From an uncultured Flavobacteriaceae bacterium (GTDB taxonomy: Bacteria > Bacteroidota > Bacteroidia > Flavobacteriales > Flavobacteriaceae): DNA of 64,000 nucleotides. The DNA is taken from assembly GCA_913052585.1 (NCBI GenBank), contig CAJXEB010000005.1, positions 1 through 64,000 on the forward strand, given 5' to 3'. Positions 43,616-53,827 of the stretch are shown here, one piece after another. The number at the start of each line of letters is the position of its first letter. Position 1 is the first letter of the stretch. The position numbers and the translations under genes were made by a program. Below the pieces are notes generated by a model, which was given only the letters and a program-made list of their open reading frames with translations, was not told the origin of the DNA and searched no databases.

Positions 43616-44123
43616 TTATAAATTTTTCTTAATCCTGTAGTATACAGAATCTTCAATACCCTCAAAACTATCCTGTTTCCAAAAAGTTATATTTAATTTT
43701 TCTAAAACTCTAATGGAAGAGATATTGTCCTTAGATGCTCGTCTAATAATTTCTTTTAATTTTAAGGTATTAAAACCATAATCTAGTAATGCCTTAGCAG
43801 ATTCTGTAGCATATCCTTTTCCCTATTCTTTTTTAAAAAAGCGAAAACCAATATCTACTAAGTTTTTCTTCATTTAATTTTAAACCACTCCATCCAATAA
43901 AAGATTCAGTTTCTTTTAAAATAACTGCCCATCTACCAAATCCGTTTTTTTTATAATCTGAATAGTTTATAAGGAATTTTTCTGCATCAACTATGGAAGA
44001 AAATGGAAGATCTCCTGTATATTTTAAGACTTCAGGATCTAAATTTAAATTAAAAAAGTTTTCAGAATCATTAATATCCAATTCTCGTAAAATCAATCTA
44101 TTTGTCTCAATAATCTTTTTCAT
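43616..44123 (-). pseudogene. Broken GNAT (RimJ-like) acetyltransferase
   Basis: The frame from ATG 44123 (MKKIIETNRLILRELDINDS) reads as a normal RimJ/RimL-type acetyltransferase to NEEK near 43862, then ends early. Shifting the frame restores LVDIGFRFFKKE, a TAG (43823-43825) where Trp is expected, GKGYATESAKALLDYGFN, and the rest to a stop at 43616-43618 (YYRIKKNL). So one frameshift and one nonsense mutation inactivate an otherwise full-length gene of about 168 codons. Confidence 0.8.
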
Positions 44124-44133
44124 ATATACCTCA

Positions 44134-45822
44134 TCAAATTCCTTTTGGGATGGCTTCTATTAATTTTTGAGTGTATTTTTTTGTTGGGTTTGCATAGATC
44201 TCATCTGCATCTCCAATCTCTTCTATTTTCCCATCTTTCATCACTAATAATTGATCTGCCATAAATTTAACAACCGCTAAATCGTGAGATATAAAAATAT
44301 AGGTGAAGCCAAAATCATCTTTTAATTCATTTAATAAATTTAAAACTTGTGCTTGTACCGAAATGTCCAAAGCAGAAACCGATTCGTCACAAACTACCAA
44401 TTTAGGTTCCATTGCGATTGTTCTCGCAATACCAACTCGTTGTCTTTGACCTCCAGATAACTCATGTGGATACCTATTAAAATAACTATCGTCTAACTCT
44501 ACTCTATTCAAAATACTCAGTACTTTATTTTTCCGTTCCCGATCATTTTTACCAATATTGTGGACTTTCATTGGTTCCATAATAGCCTCTCCAATTAACA
44601 TTCTAGGATTAAGTGATGAATATGGATCCTGAAAAATAAGCTGAATCTCTTTTCTGAGTTTTCTTAATTCTGAAGATTTTAATTCTGTTAATTCCTTGCC
44701 TCTGTATTTAATACTTCCGCTAGTTGCTTTTTCTAATTGTAAAATTGCTTTCCCTAATGTTGATTTACCACAACCAGATTCGCCTACCAACCCTAAAGTT
44801 TCTCCTTCAAAAACTTTAAAACTTACTTCATTTACAGCATTAAGCACCTTCTTTTTATTAAAAACCCCAGCATTGGAATAATATTCTTTTTTTAAATTCA
44901 GAATTTCCAAAATTGGAGTTTTAGTATATAAATATTTATGTTTTAATGCCCTTTCTTGAGGAGTAATTTCTATGGATTTAAAACTATTATCAGCTAATGA
45001 AGCAATCGTAGGAAGTTCTTTTAATCGAACATCTAAACTAGGCCGAGACGCCATTAATGCTTTTGTGTAGTCCTCTTTTGGTATTTTAAAAACTTGAAAT
45101 GCACTGCCTTCTTCAACGATATTTCCTTGATACATTACTGCTACTCGATCAACAATTTCGGAAACCAAACCTAAATCATGAGAAATAAAAAGCATACTCA
45201 TTTTAGTTTCTTTTTGAATCTCCTTTAAAAGCAATAATATTTCTTTTTGTACAGTAACATCTAAAGCTGTTGTTGGCTCATCTGCTATTAATAACTTTGG
45301 CTTACAAGCAATTGCCATAGCAATCATAACGCGTTGCATTTGACCTCCACTTATTTGATGGGGATAACTATTATATATTTCTCGAGGACGAGGAAGCTTC
45401 ACTTTTTCAAATAAAGAAATAGTTTCCTTTTTAGCTTTTGAAGTTGAATATTTTAAATGAAGTTTAATTATTTCAGAAACTTGATTTCCACAGGTTATTG
45501 ACGGATTTAATGCCGTCATGGGTTCTTGAAAAATCATAGCAATATCATTACCTCTAAGTTTTCTGATATTGTTTTTCGATTTTTTTAAAAGATCTTTTTT
45601 GTTGAAAAATATTTCGCCACCTATAAAAGTATTCTTTTCAGGTAATAACCCTAATATAGCCATTGCGGTTATGGATTTTCCAGAACCGGACTCTCCTACA
45701 ACTCCTACTATTTCATTTTCATTAATATGTAGAGAAATACCGTGAACAACTTCAACAATCCTTTTTTTATTCCCGAAAGAAATAGTAAGGTTTTTTATAT
45801 CTAGAATGGAATTATTATTCAT
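44134..45822 (-). CDS. Peptide/nickel ABC transporter, fused tandem ATPase
   Basis: A 562-residue protein with two ABC ATPase domains of the DppD/DppF (OppD/OppF) type in one chain. First half: Walker A GESGSGKS (about residues 39-46), signature ISGGQMQR, Walker B LLIADEPTTALD. Second half: GESGCGKST, LSGGQRQR, LVVCDESVSALD. Each ends with the oligopeptide-transporter C-terminal extension. It powers import of oligopeptides or related solutes. Permease and binding-protein genes are not adjacent, which is common in Bacteroidota. Confidence 0.93.
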   Translation of the reverse strand: MNNNSILDIKNLTISFGNKKRIVEVVHGISLHINENEIVGVVGESGSGKSITAMAILGLLPEKNTFIGGEIFFNKKDLLKKSKNNIRKLRGNDIAMIFQEPMTALNPSITCGNQVSEIIKLHLKYSTSKAKKETISLFEKVKLPRPREIYNSYPHQISGGQMQRVMIAMAIACKPKLLIADEPTTALDVTVQKEILLLLKEIQKETKMSMLFISHDLGLVSEIVDRVAVMYQGNIVEEGSAFQVFKIPKEDYTKALMASRPSLDVRLKELPTIASLADNSFKSIEITPQERALKHKYLYTKTPILEILNLKKEYYSNAGVFNKKKVLNAVNEVSFKVFEGETLGLVGESGCGKSTLGKAILQLEKATSGSIKYRGKELTELKSSELRKLRKEIQLIFQDPYSSLNPRMLIGEAIMEPMKVHNIGKNDRERKNKVLSILNRVELDDSYFNRYPHELSGGQRQRVGIARTIAMEPKLVVCDESVSALDISVQAQVLNLLNELKDDFGFTYIFISHDLAVVKFMADQLLVMKDGKIEEIGDADEIYANPTKKYTQKLIEAIPKGI

Positions 45823-45982
45823 TATTCAAATATAATTAATTCGCTGTTAAAAGATTTACTATGAATTGATTAATAAAAATTGTCTGAAAACGATATATGT
45901 AGGTTAAATCTTACAATATGTCGTAAATTTTAACTATCTATGTATCAGTATTAAACATTAACCCAAATACCCCTAAAAAATT

Positions 45983-48900
45983 ATGAAAAAACATTCACAC
46001 CTACTAATTTTGACTCTTTTAACACTTGGTTTCTTTTTTACTGGAACTTTAAAAGGGATTTCACAGGACCAAAAAATTGATCAAAAACCAACTAAAATTC
46101 CACCAAAGCTTTTAAAGTTTAATGAATCTCAAAGAGTCTCTTTTCAAAATTCCAATCAACTATTAAAAAATGTTTTTGACTCATCAGAAAATACCACGTT
46201 TATCAACATTAAACAACAACAAGATAAATTAGGTTATACTCATCAAAAAAACCAACAATATTATAAAAATATTAAGGTAGAGTTTGGAACGCTAACTATT
46301 CATAGTAAAAGTGGCGTAATAGAATCCATAAGTTCAGAATTTTATAAAATTGAAGACCTTAATACTTCACCTAATATCACAAATAATCAGGCATTTAACC
46401 GAGCTATTTCTCATACAGGAGCGAGTGCTTATTTATGGGAAGATGAAGCTGCATCTAACGAACTAGGGTATAGCAAACCAGAAGGAGAATTAGTAATTCT
46501 TCCCCTTTTTGAAGGAGAAACTACAACGATGAAACTAGCGTATAAATTCGATATTTATACGATTGTTCCTATGGGTGGTGGAGATCTATACATTGATGCT
46601 CAAAATGGTCAAGCCTTATTCTTTAATAATAAAGTAAAACACTTAGATAATTTTGGTCACGACGGTAGCGCATTTCATAAAAATGAAGAAGTACCTGCTA
46701 CTAAAGTAATTGTCGAAGAATTTGAAGCTGTTGCTTCTGGTACTGCAGCTACAAGATATAGTGGTTCAAGAACTATTGAAACTTCTTTATCTGGTGGAAA
46801 TTATATTCTTAGCGATGCTGGAAGAAAAGTTTATACTCGTAATGCTAATAATTTAGCGCCTCAAGGTAGTTCATTACCATATATAACTAATTATTCTCAA
46901 TTTACTGATGCCAATAATAATTGGACCGCGGCTGAATTTGATAATAGTAATAAAGATAATGCAGCACTAGATGCACATTGGGGAGCGATGATGACCTATG
47001 ATTATTGGTCTTCTGTTCATGGTAGGGATAGTTATGATGGAAATGGAGCTCAGCTTAGAAGTTATGTTCATGTAGATAATAATTATGACAATGCATTTTG
47101 GTTTTTAAATGTGATGTCTTATGGTGATGGATCTTCTAATGGAAATGAAGGAAATGGTTATTTTGATGCATTGACTAGTTTAGATGTAGCAGCACACGAA
47201 ATTGGACACGCAGTTACTGAATTTACAGCAAATTTAGCGTACCAGAGAGAATCTGGAGGTTTAAATGAAGGGTATTCTGATATTTGGGGAGCAGCTGTTG
47301 AACATTTCGCAAAAGGAAATGGAAATGACGCTAATCCTGATGCATCAATTTGGTTAATCGGTGATGAAATTGACAGAAGAAGTGGATCTGCTGCTTTAAG
47401 ATCTATGAGCAACCCTACTTTATTAGGACAACCAGATACATATGGAGGTGCCAACTGGCAAAACCCAAATTGTGGAACTCCTACACAAAGCAATGATTAC
47501 TGTGGAGTGCACACAAATTCAGGAGTATTGAACTATTGGTTTTATTTATCTGTAGCTGGAGGCAGTGGAACAAATGATATTGGTAATGCTTTTTCAGTTT
47601 CTGGAATAGGAATGACAAAAGCTGCGAAAATTTCATATAGAGCGATCAACACTTATTTAAGTGCTAATTCAACTTATGCTGATGCTAGAGCTGCAATGAT
47701 TCAATCTGCACAGGATCTATATGGAGCAGATGGAGCAGAAGAGCAAGGAGTTACTAATGCATGGCATGCGGTTGGTGTTGGTGATGCTTATGGAGGAGGA
47801 AATCCAACAACTTGCTATTCAGGTGATATATCATTATCTATTACATTTGATAATTATCCTGAAGAAACAGCTTGGACCTTAAAAAATTCTAGCGGAACTA
47901 CTGTAGCTTCTGCAAGTTATTCAACTGCAAATCCAGATGGTTCAACAGTTAACGAAACATTTACTGGATTGGCTGTTGATGACTATATTTTTAATATAAC
48001 TGATGTTTATGGTGACGGGATTTGTTGCTCTTATGGTTCAGGATCTTATACATTATCTTCTTCTGCTGGCTCTTTTAAAACTGGTGGTGATTTTGGAAGT
48101 TCTGAAGCAACACCTTTTTGTATTGAAAGTGGTACAGGTGGCGACACTGAAGCGCCTACAACACCAACTAGTTTAGCTGCTTCAAATGTTACTGAAACAA
48201 CTGCGGATCTTTCTTGGAATGCGTCTTCGGATAATGTAGCTGTTACTGGGTACGATATATACCAAGGATCAACTAATATCGGAACAGTTACAGGAACTTC
48301 GGCGCAAATTACAGGTTTAACTGCTGCTACATCTTATTCATTCAATATAAGAGCAAAAGATGCTACTGGAAATGAATCTTCTTCAAGTAATACGGTTAAT
48401 GTCACGACCTCTTCTGGAGCAGATACACAAGCACCAACCGCACCTACTACTTTAGCTACTTCTAATATAACTCAAACTACAGTAGATCTTTCATGGAATG
48501 CATCTTCAGATAATTTTGGGGTAACTGGATATGATGTATATCAAGGATCAACTAATATTGGAACTGTTACAGGAACTTCTGCGCAAATTACAGGTTTAAC
48601 TGCTGCTACATCTTATTCATTTAATATAAGAGCAAAAGATGCTGCTGGAAATGAATCTTCTTCAAGTAATACGGTTAATTTCACGACCTCTTCTGAAGCA
48701 GATACACAAGCGCCAACCGCACCTACTAGTTTAACTGCTTCAAATATAACTCAAACTTCACTAGATCTTTCTTGGAATGCATCTTCAGATAATATTGGAA
48801 TAACTGGATATGATGTGTATCTAGGTGCTTCTAATATTATGTCGGTAACTGGAACTTCTGCTTCCGTATCTGGATTGACAGCTGCAACTACTTATACTTT

Positions 48901-49753
48901 TAGTATAAGAGCAAAAGATGATGCTGGGAACACTTCATCTTCAAGTAATACGGTTAGTGTAACTACAGATAGTAATGACGGAGGCGACTCTACAGTTCTA
49001 AATGAGGGATATTTTGAATCTGGCTGGGATGGCTGGGTAGATGGAGGTAGCGATTCTTATCGTTATTCTGGGTCAAGGTCTTATGAAGGATCAAAATCTA
49101 TTAGATTAAGAGATAATACCAACTCATCAGTTATGACGCTAAGTGACATTAATGTTTCTAGTTATAATAACATTGATATTGAATTTTATTTTTATGCTCG
49201 AAGCATGGAAAATGGAGAAGATTTTTGGGTTCAATACCATGATGGCTCTTCTTGGAATACAATAGCAACTTATGCTAGAGGGACTAACTTTAACAACAAT
49301 ACTTTTTATAACGCTACGGTAAATATTTCAGATGTTATTTATAATTTTCCTCCAAATGCTAAATTTCGTTTTAGATGTGATGCAAGTGGCAATAATGATC
49401 ATATATATATAGATCAAGTTACTATTACTGGAAATTCAAGTTCTTCTAGTTTAATAAATAATATCACTTCTCTTGGAGAGATTAATAATATTCTAGGAGA
49501 TGGAGAAAATGAAATTGATTTTGAAAGTGACTTCTTATTATATCCAAATCCAGCAAAATCTAATATATCTATCAAGTTATCAACTGAAAGCGTCTATGTG
49601 ACTTACCGTGTTGTTAATATGATTGGACAAGAAGTATTTTCTGGCATATTAAGTAAGGGACCAATTAATGTTCAAAATCTAGAAACAGGTATTTACTTTA
49701 TGGAAGTAAATGATGGTGAAGAAGTAATGATTCAGCGATTTATTAAGGAATAA
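45983..49753 (+). CDS. Secreted M4 metalloprotease with FN3 repeats and T9SS sorting domain
   Basis: A 1256-residue thermolysin-family protease. Signal peptide about 1-27, an FTP propeptide (about 40-115) and remaining pro-region to about 240. In the catalytic domain the zinc site is HEIGH (405-409) with NEGYSD giving Glu429, and the active-site His510 lies in GVHTNSG; the 20-residue spacing from His409 to Glu429 is as in thermolysin. Then a beta domain (about 610-715), three near-identical fibronectin type III repeats of 93 residues (from 721, 814 and 907), a jelly-roll-like domain (about 1000-1165) and a T9SS sorting domain (YPNPAKSNISIKL to the end). Probably degrades extracellular protein. 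Confidence 0.96.
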   Translation: MKKHSHLLILTLLTLGFFFTGTLKGISQDQKIDQKPTKIPPKLLKFNESQRVSFQNSNQLLKNVFDSSENTTFINIKQQQDKLGYTHQKNQQYYKNIKVEFGTLTIHSKSGVIESISSEFYKIEDLNTSPNITNNQAFNRAISHTGASAYLWEDEAASNELGYSKPEGELVILPLFEGETTTMKLAYKFDIYTIVPMGGGDLYIDAQNGQALFFNNKVKHLDNFGHDGSAFHKNEEVPATKVIVEEFEAVASGTAATRYSGSRTIETSLSGGNYILSDAGRKVYTRNANNLAPQGSSLPYITNYSQFTDANNNWTAAEFDNSNKDNAALDAHWGAMMTYDYWSSVHGRDSYDGNGAQLRSYVHVDNNYDNAFWFLNVMSYGDGSSNGNEGNGYFDALTSLDVAAHEIGHAVTEFTANLAYQRESGGLNEGYSDIWGAAVEHFAKGNGNDANPDASIWLIGDEIDRRSGSAALRSMSNPTLLGQPDTYGGANWQNPNCGTPTQSNDYCGVHTNSGVLNYWFYLSVAGGSGTNDIGNAFSVSGIGMTKAAKISYRAINTYLSANSTYADARAAMIQSAQDLYGADGAEEQGVTNAWHAVGVGDAYGGGNPTTCYSGDISLSITFDNYPEETAWTLKNSSGTTVASASYSTANPDGSTVNETFTGLAVDDYIFNITDVYGDGICCSYGSGSYTLSSSAGSFKTGGDFGSSEATPFCIESGTGGDTEAPTTPTSLAASNVTETTADLSWNASSDNVAVTGYDIYQGSTNIGTVTGTSAQITGLTAATSYSFNIRAKDATGNESSSSNTVNVTTSSGADTQAPTAPTTLATSNITQTTVDLSWNASSDNFGVTGYDVYQGSTNIGTVTGTSAQITGLTAATSYSFNIRAKDAAGNESSSSNTVNFTTSSEADTQAPTAPTSLTASNITQTSLDLSWNASSDNIGITGYDVYLGASNIMSVTGTSASVSGLTAATTYTFSIRAKDDAGNTSSSSNTVSVTTDSNDGGDSTVLNEGYFESGWDGWVDGGSDSYRYSGSRSYEGSKSIRLRDNTNSSVMTLSDINVSSYNNIDIEFYFYARSMENGEDFWVQYHDGSSWNTIATYARGTNFNNNTFYNATVNISDVIYNFPPNAKFRFRCDASGNNDHIYIDQVTITGNSSSSSLINNITSLGEINNILGDGENEIDFESDFLLYPNPAKSNISIKLSTESVYVTYRVVNMIGQEVFSGILSKGPINVQNLETGIYFMEVNDGEEVMIQRFIKE
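48143..48979 (+). repeat. Three tandem 279-bp repeats coding FN3 domains
   Basis: The repeat units begin at 48143, 48422 and 48701, exactly 279 bases (93 codons) apart. The first two are nearly identical over long stretches (for example residues from GSTNIGTV to NTVN), and the third is more divergent. This indicates recent duplication, with scope for copy-number change. Confidence 0.9.
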
Positions 49754-49775
49754 ATGCTAAATAATTTATGAAAAT

Positions 49776-49810
49776 AAAAACCGCCTAAAGTTATCTTTAG
49801 ACGGTTTTTT
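49776..49810. terminator. Bidirectional terminator after the M4 protease gene
   Basis: AAAAACCG and CTAAAG pair with CTTTAG and CGGTTTTT across a short loop, with one unpaired base on each side, followed by T (plus) or A/T (minus) tracts. It lies between two convergent genes. Confidence 0.8.
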
Positions 49811-49822
49811 TACATGAAAAAA

Positions 49823-50965
49823 CTACTCAACTAATTTAGATATTTTCTTATAATGTATATTTCTTTCTTTTAAATAATTAAGGAAATAATGGAAACATTC
49901 TTCGTGTTTTCCAACTAATTCTGGAGGAAATACTCCTTTCTCTTTAAACTTCCCTTCTAAAAACAAATTTGCAGCAGCTGAAGCTGTATATCCGGTTGTT
50001 CTTGCCATCGATGAAGTTTTTGTTTCAGAACAGTATTCATCGTGAAGTGTATATACAATTTCTTCAATTTTGCCATCAGCGTTTTCTCCTTTCACAGTAA
50101 TACGCATTACCGTAATTTCTTCCTCTGTTTCTCCTAATTTCCATTCGTCAAATAAAACCTTACTTGTAAAATCTAACGGTGAAATTTTAGTTCCGTTTAT
50201 TTCAATTTCTTTTGTATTAAAAAATCCACTTTCCTTTAATACACTTATGTATTCAACATGACCAGGATATCGTAATGTCTTTTCCTTCATGTTTTTAATA
50301 TGTGGCATGGTAAACATAATAGAGCGCAATCCATCAGAATTAAAAGATTCTAAGGTTCCTACTTTATCAAATTCTACAAACTCACAGTCTGTTAAAGCTT
50401 CTCTAGTAATCATTTTACCATTTTCTATATATCGAGCAGGACGTGTATATTCTTCAATTACATCTATGGGTGAAAAAGGAGCTTTATAACAAAATGGCCA
50501 TTTTTTTACTTTAGGTAAACCACCAACTAAACATTCAAAATCAGTTAGTTTCATTTTTTCATTATAATAGCCTAAAATAACATTGTCCATTCCAGGAGCT
50601 ACACCACAATCCACTATTGCGGTTACATTTTTTTCCTTGGCTAAAGCGTCTAATTCTAATGAGTTTTCTGAAAAGAATGAAATATCTATAACATTCATTT
50701 CAGCTTCAATAATAGATTTTAAAGTTTCAAAACCTAGAAAACCCGGTACTGCACAAACTACTAAATCAAATTTCTTAATGGTTTGTTTTAACTTATTTAT
50801 ATCAGTTACATCAAGTAATTGGGTTTTTAAATTATTACATTTTTGTTCCGCTTTTTGTAAAGCTTCTTGATTAAAATCGGTAAGTGTTATGTTATTTTTT
50901 TTTGAAAGGTCAATTGCAATGGTACTACCAACCATTCCAGCACCTAATACGATGATGTTTTTCAT
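49823..50965 (-). CDS. Saccharopine dehydrogenase-like oxidoreductase
   Basis: A 380-residue NAD(P)-dependent protein of the saccharopine dehydrogenase / lysine 6-dehydrogenase superfamily. The Rossmann motif GAGMVGSTIAIDL lies at about 6-18 and LTDFNQEALQKA gives the acidic residue after strand two. Later IVDCGVAPGMDNVILGYYNE and a substrate-domain region ARTTGYTASAAANL are typical. It could act in lysine catabolism or another amino-acid pathway. The gene stands alone, so no pathway context helps. Complete. Confidence 0.88.
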   Translation of the reverse strand: MKNIIVLGAGMVGSTIAIDLSKKNNITLTDFNQEALQKAEQKCNNLKTQLLDVTDINKLKQTIKKFDLVVCAVPGFLGFETLKSIIEAEMNVIDISFFSENSLELDALAKEKNVTAIVDCGVAPGMDNVILGYYNEKMKLTDFECLVGGLPKVKKWPFCYKAPFSPIDVIEEYTRPARYIENGKMITREALTDCEFVEFDKVGTLESFNSDGLRSIMFTMPHIKNMKEKTLRYPGHVEYISVLKESGFFNTKEIEINGTKISPLDFTSKVLFDEWKLGETEEEITVMRITVKGENADGKIEEIVYTLHDEYCSETKTSSMARTTGYTASAAANLFLEGKFKEKGVFPPELVGKHEECFHYFLNYLKERNIHYKKISKLVE

Positions 50966-51137
50966 TTTTGAAAATTATTTAAAAAGTGATGTGTAATTGT
51001 TGAATTATATTTTTATTCAGAACGCATTGAAGAATCTCTGAATATATATTTAAGCTAAGTTATTATAAAACAAGTTATAAACCTGGAATAAGAATCCAAG
51101 GCATTTCAGAAAGATTATAACGTTTGTAGGTTAACAT

Positions 51138-51890
51138 CTAATAGTTTTTGATTTCAAAATTTTCACCATCAAAGACTCCGAAAGTATAATAATTTATCCA
51201 ATCTCCTAAATTAAAATAGGTAGAATTTTTTCCAACTTTAATTTCCATAGGCAAATGTCTATGACCAAAGATGAAATAATCGTAATGCTTGTTTTCTAAT
51301 TTACGTCTAGCATAAGCTGCTAGCCACTCCTTATTTTCACCTAAAAACTTTTTGTCTTCGACACCTGAAATCAATTTGTTTTTTACTGATAAATGTTGAG
51401 CAAGTCGCATACCAATATCGGGATGTAACCAACGATAAAGCCATTTTGAAAAAGGATTTGTAAAAATTTTTTTCATTCTTTTATAGCCTTTATCATTAGG
51501 TCCCTTACCATCCCCATGACCTATTAAAAATGTTTTATTATTAAAAGTAAATTCTTTTAGATCGTGGTAAGTAGGAATATTTAATTCTTTTTCAAAATAA
51601 TCATTCATCCATAAATCATGATTCCCAACAAAAAAATAAATGGGTATTCCACTATCCCTAATTTCAGCAAGCTTTCCTAATGTTCTAACAAAACCCTTTG
51701 GAACAACAGTTTTATATTCAAACCAAAAATCAAACAGATCACCTAATAAAAAAATAGCAGCTGCGTCTTCTTTTACTTCATCTAACCATTTTACAAACTT
51801 TTTTTCACGAGGAAAACTTTCCTCTTGAGTAGGAGCGCCTAAATGATTATCACTTGAAAAATATATTTTTTTTCCTTCTGGAATTTGCAT
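51138..51890 (-). CDS. lpxH: UDP-2,3-diacylglucosamine diphosphatase (LpxH-like)
   Basis: A 250-residue metallophosphoesterase that cleaves UDP-2,3-diacylglucosamine to lipid X in lipid A synthesis. The metal-binding blocks are visible: SDNHLG near the N-terminus, GDLFDFWFE, GNHDLW, HGDGKGPND and FGHRHLPM. The first block reads SDNHLG where E. coli has SDLHL. It lies 89 bases downstream of the QueD-like gene on the same strand. The family also includes LpxH paralogues of other function, so the substrate is inferred. Confidence 0.87.
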   Translation of the reverse strand: MQIPEGKKIYFSSDNHLGAPTQEESFPREKKFVKWLDEVKEDAAAIFLLGDLFDFWFEYKTVVPKGFVRTLGKLAEIRDSGIPIYFFVGNHDLWMNDYFEKELNIPTYHDLKEFTFNNKTFLIGHGDGKGPNDKGYKRMKKIFTNPFSKWLYRWLHPDIGMRLAQHLSVKNKLISGVEDKKFLGENKEWLAAYARRKLENKHYDYFIFGHRHLPMEIKVGKNSTYFNLGDWINYYTFGVFDGENFEIKNY

Positions 51891-51979
51891 GGGTTAAATA
51901 TACAAATTCTTAAGTAGGCAAGAAGCTTTTTGTTTGATGGGTTAGTTCTTTAAGGTGAGATTCCTGCGAAAGTAGAAAT

Positions 51980-52429
51980 TTAATTATCAGACGCAAACCA
52001 TTGTGCATAACTGCTATCTGTTTCTTGAAGCTTTAAGGAGTGTAATTGAACATGTTGTGGTAATTCTTGTTTAATGACATTTGCGAAATCAATAATCATC
52101 ATTTCGCTTGTCGGTTGATAATCTACCAGTAATACATTATGTCCTCTATCAGATAATTCTTTTGCTAATTCTACATGTGGCGTGTTTTTATTAAAAACGG
52201 TGGCATGATCAAAAACATCTACTATTTTATTTTTAACAATTACTTTTAAGTCACTAAAATCGATAACCATTCCAAGTTTAACATGACTAGTATCTGAAAT
52301 AGGTTTACCAATAACAGTTACGTGGAGTTTATAACTATGTCCATGGACATTCCTACATTTTCCATCATAACCATATAAGGCGTGGCCTGTTTCAAAAGAA
52401 AACTGTTTGGTGATTCTTATAGTACTCAT
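51980..52429 (-). CDS. queD: 6-carboxytetrahydropterin synthase (QueD/PTPS family)
   Basis: Converts dihydroneopterin triphosphate to 6-carboxytetrahydropterin on the way to queuosine, or acts as 6-pyruvoyl-tetrahydropterin synthase. The 149-residue protein has zinc ligands H16, H29 and H31 and catalytic Cys25 (CRNVHGHSYKL), plus the typical HVKLGMVIDFSDLK and PTSEMMIIDFANVI blocks. Length is typical. No queC or queE is next to it. It lies 51 bases after the MATE gene on the same strand and may be co-transcribed. Confidence 0.92.
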   Translation of the reverse strand: MSTIRITKQFSFETGHALYGYDGKCRNVHGHSYKLHVTVIGKPISDTSHVKLGMVIDFSDLKVIVKNKIVDVFDHATVFNKNTPHVELAKELSDRGHNVLLVDYQPTSEMMIIDFANVIKQELPQHVQLHSLKLQETDSSYAQWFASDN

Positions 52430-52480
52430 ACAATTAAATTAGACCGTAAAGATACTGTTTTTAGTAGCAAAGTGAAATTT

Positions 52481-53827
52481 CTAGCCTAACCTTTCAGACT
52501 TTGCTAAGGGATAATATTTGGATTTAAATTTAAATATCAATGCAACTGCTCTAAATGCAATCCATACTACTAAAGCAATCCAAATTCCTGTTAATTTTAA
52601 ATCTAGATAATTACAGATTAATAGCGTTGGAATAAACCCAAATAAAGTTGCGCCAACTAAAACATTTCGGAGGTATTTCATTTCACCTAAACCTTTAAAA
52701 ATAGCATCCAATGTAAACCCTAAGGCGTTAAATGGTTGTGAAATTAAAACAATAAAAAACATCCCATAGAAAGTAGATAATACTAATGTGTCTTTAGTAA
52801 ATATTAAACCTAAATGATCGTAAAACAATACACCAGCTACTATTAACAAAAAACTAACAAATAAATTATAGAGATTTACCCTTTTTGTTAAAATCCATAG
52901 GTCTTTATACTTTTTCGCTCCTAATAATCTACCTCCAAGAATATTACCAGCAGCTCCATATCCATCAATAAAAAATGCCGAAAACAACCAAAGATTAATT
53001 GCAATGGTATGAGCGGCGATAAATTCTTTTCCTAAAGAAGTCGCTTCACGAACAGCCATTAATAATGCAACGTTTAATGCAACAGATCTAATAAATAAAT
53101 TAAAGCTCATATTGACCAATCGTTGTATTTCTGGATGAATTTTTCTTTTTAATTTCAAAGAAATATTCGTTTTGGTTATTAATAAAAATAATGCTAAAAG
53201 AGCCATCACTAATTGTGAAATTAAACTAGCCCAAGCTGCTCCTTTTACACCCATTGGCTCAACAAAATCTTCTAAACCATAAACAAAAAGAAAGTCCAAA
53301 CCAATATTAATAAAGGCTCCAATTGAAGCGATTATCATGGGCCAAAAAGTATTTTGTAAGCCTCTAAAAAGTCCAAAAATTGCAAAAGTGAATAAGGTTA
53401 AGGGAAATCCCCAAATACGGATGTAATAATAATCTTTACTAAACTCTAATATTTTCCCTTCAGCTCTTAAAAACAATAATATGTCTTCAATAAAAAAATA
53501 GGTAGAAAGTAAAAGAATAAAACTTAATAATACATTGAATAGTATTGCTTGAGCTGGAAAGCTAGTAAGGCTTTTTAAATTCCCTGCTCCTAAATTTTGT
53601 GAAATAATTGCCGAAATCGCACTTCGTGTTTGTGCTAAAATCCATATAATTGTTGAAATAAAAGCCCCTACAATACCAACAGCAGCTAAAGACTCTGTGC
53701 CAAATTCTGCAATGTTACCAACTACAGCAGCATCCGTAGAAGACAGAACAGGTTCAGCAATACCCGCAATAATAGCTGGTAATGCTAATTGTTGAATCCG
53801 TTTAAATGAAATGTCTATTTTTTGCAT
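52481..53827 (-). CDS. MATE family efflux transporter
   Basis: A 448-residue inner-membrane antiporter that expels drugs or metabolites using a cation gradient. Twelve hydrophobic segments are spread along the protein; the N-terminal block LALPAIIAGIAEPVLSSTDA and the repeated block in the second half fit the MATE (DinF-like) fold. I use ATG 53827 (MQKIDISFKR) and not the ATG at 53842, because it gives a 13-base overlap with the upstream GNAT gene, a usual coupling. Substrate unknown. Confidence 0.92.
   Translation of the reverse strand: MQKIDISFKRIQQLALPAIIAGIAEPVLSSTDAAVVGNIAEFGTESLAAVGIVGAFISTIIWILAQTRSAISAIISQNLGAGNLKSLTSFPAQAILFNVLLSFILLLSTYFFIEDILLFLRAEGKILEFSKDYYYIRIWGFPLTLFTFAIFGLFRGLQNTFWPMIIASIGAFINIGLDFLFVYGLEDFVEPMGVKGAAWASLISQLVMALLALFLLITKTNISLKLKRKIHPEIQRLVNMSFNLFIRSVALNVALLMAVREATSLGKEFIAAHTIAINLWLFSAFFIDGYGAAGNILGGRLLGAKKYKDLWILTKRVNLYNLFVSFLLIVAGVLFYDHLGLIFTKDTLVLSTFYGMFFIVLISQPFNALGFTLDAIFKGLGEMKYLRNVLVGATLFGFIPTLLICNYLDLKLTGIWIALVVWIAFRAVALIFKFKSKYYPLAKSERLG

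Noticed and set aside
47158-47493. 111-codon minus-strand frame within the M4 protease
   Set aside because: It is antisense to the catalytic domain and has no features of its own.
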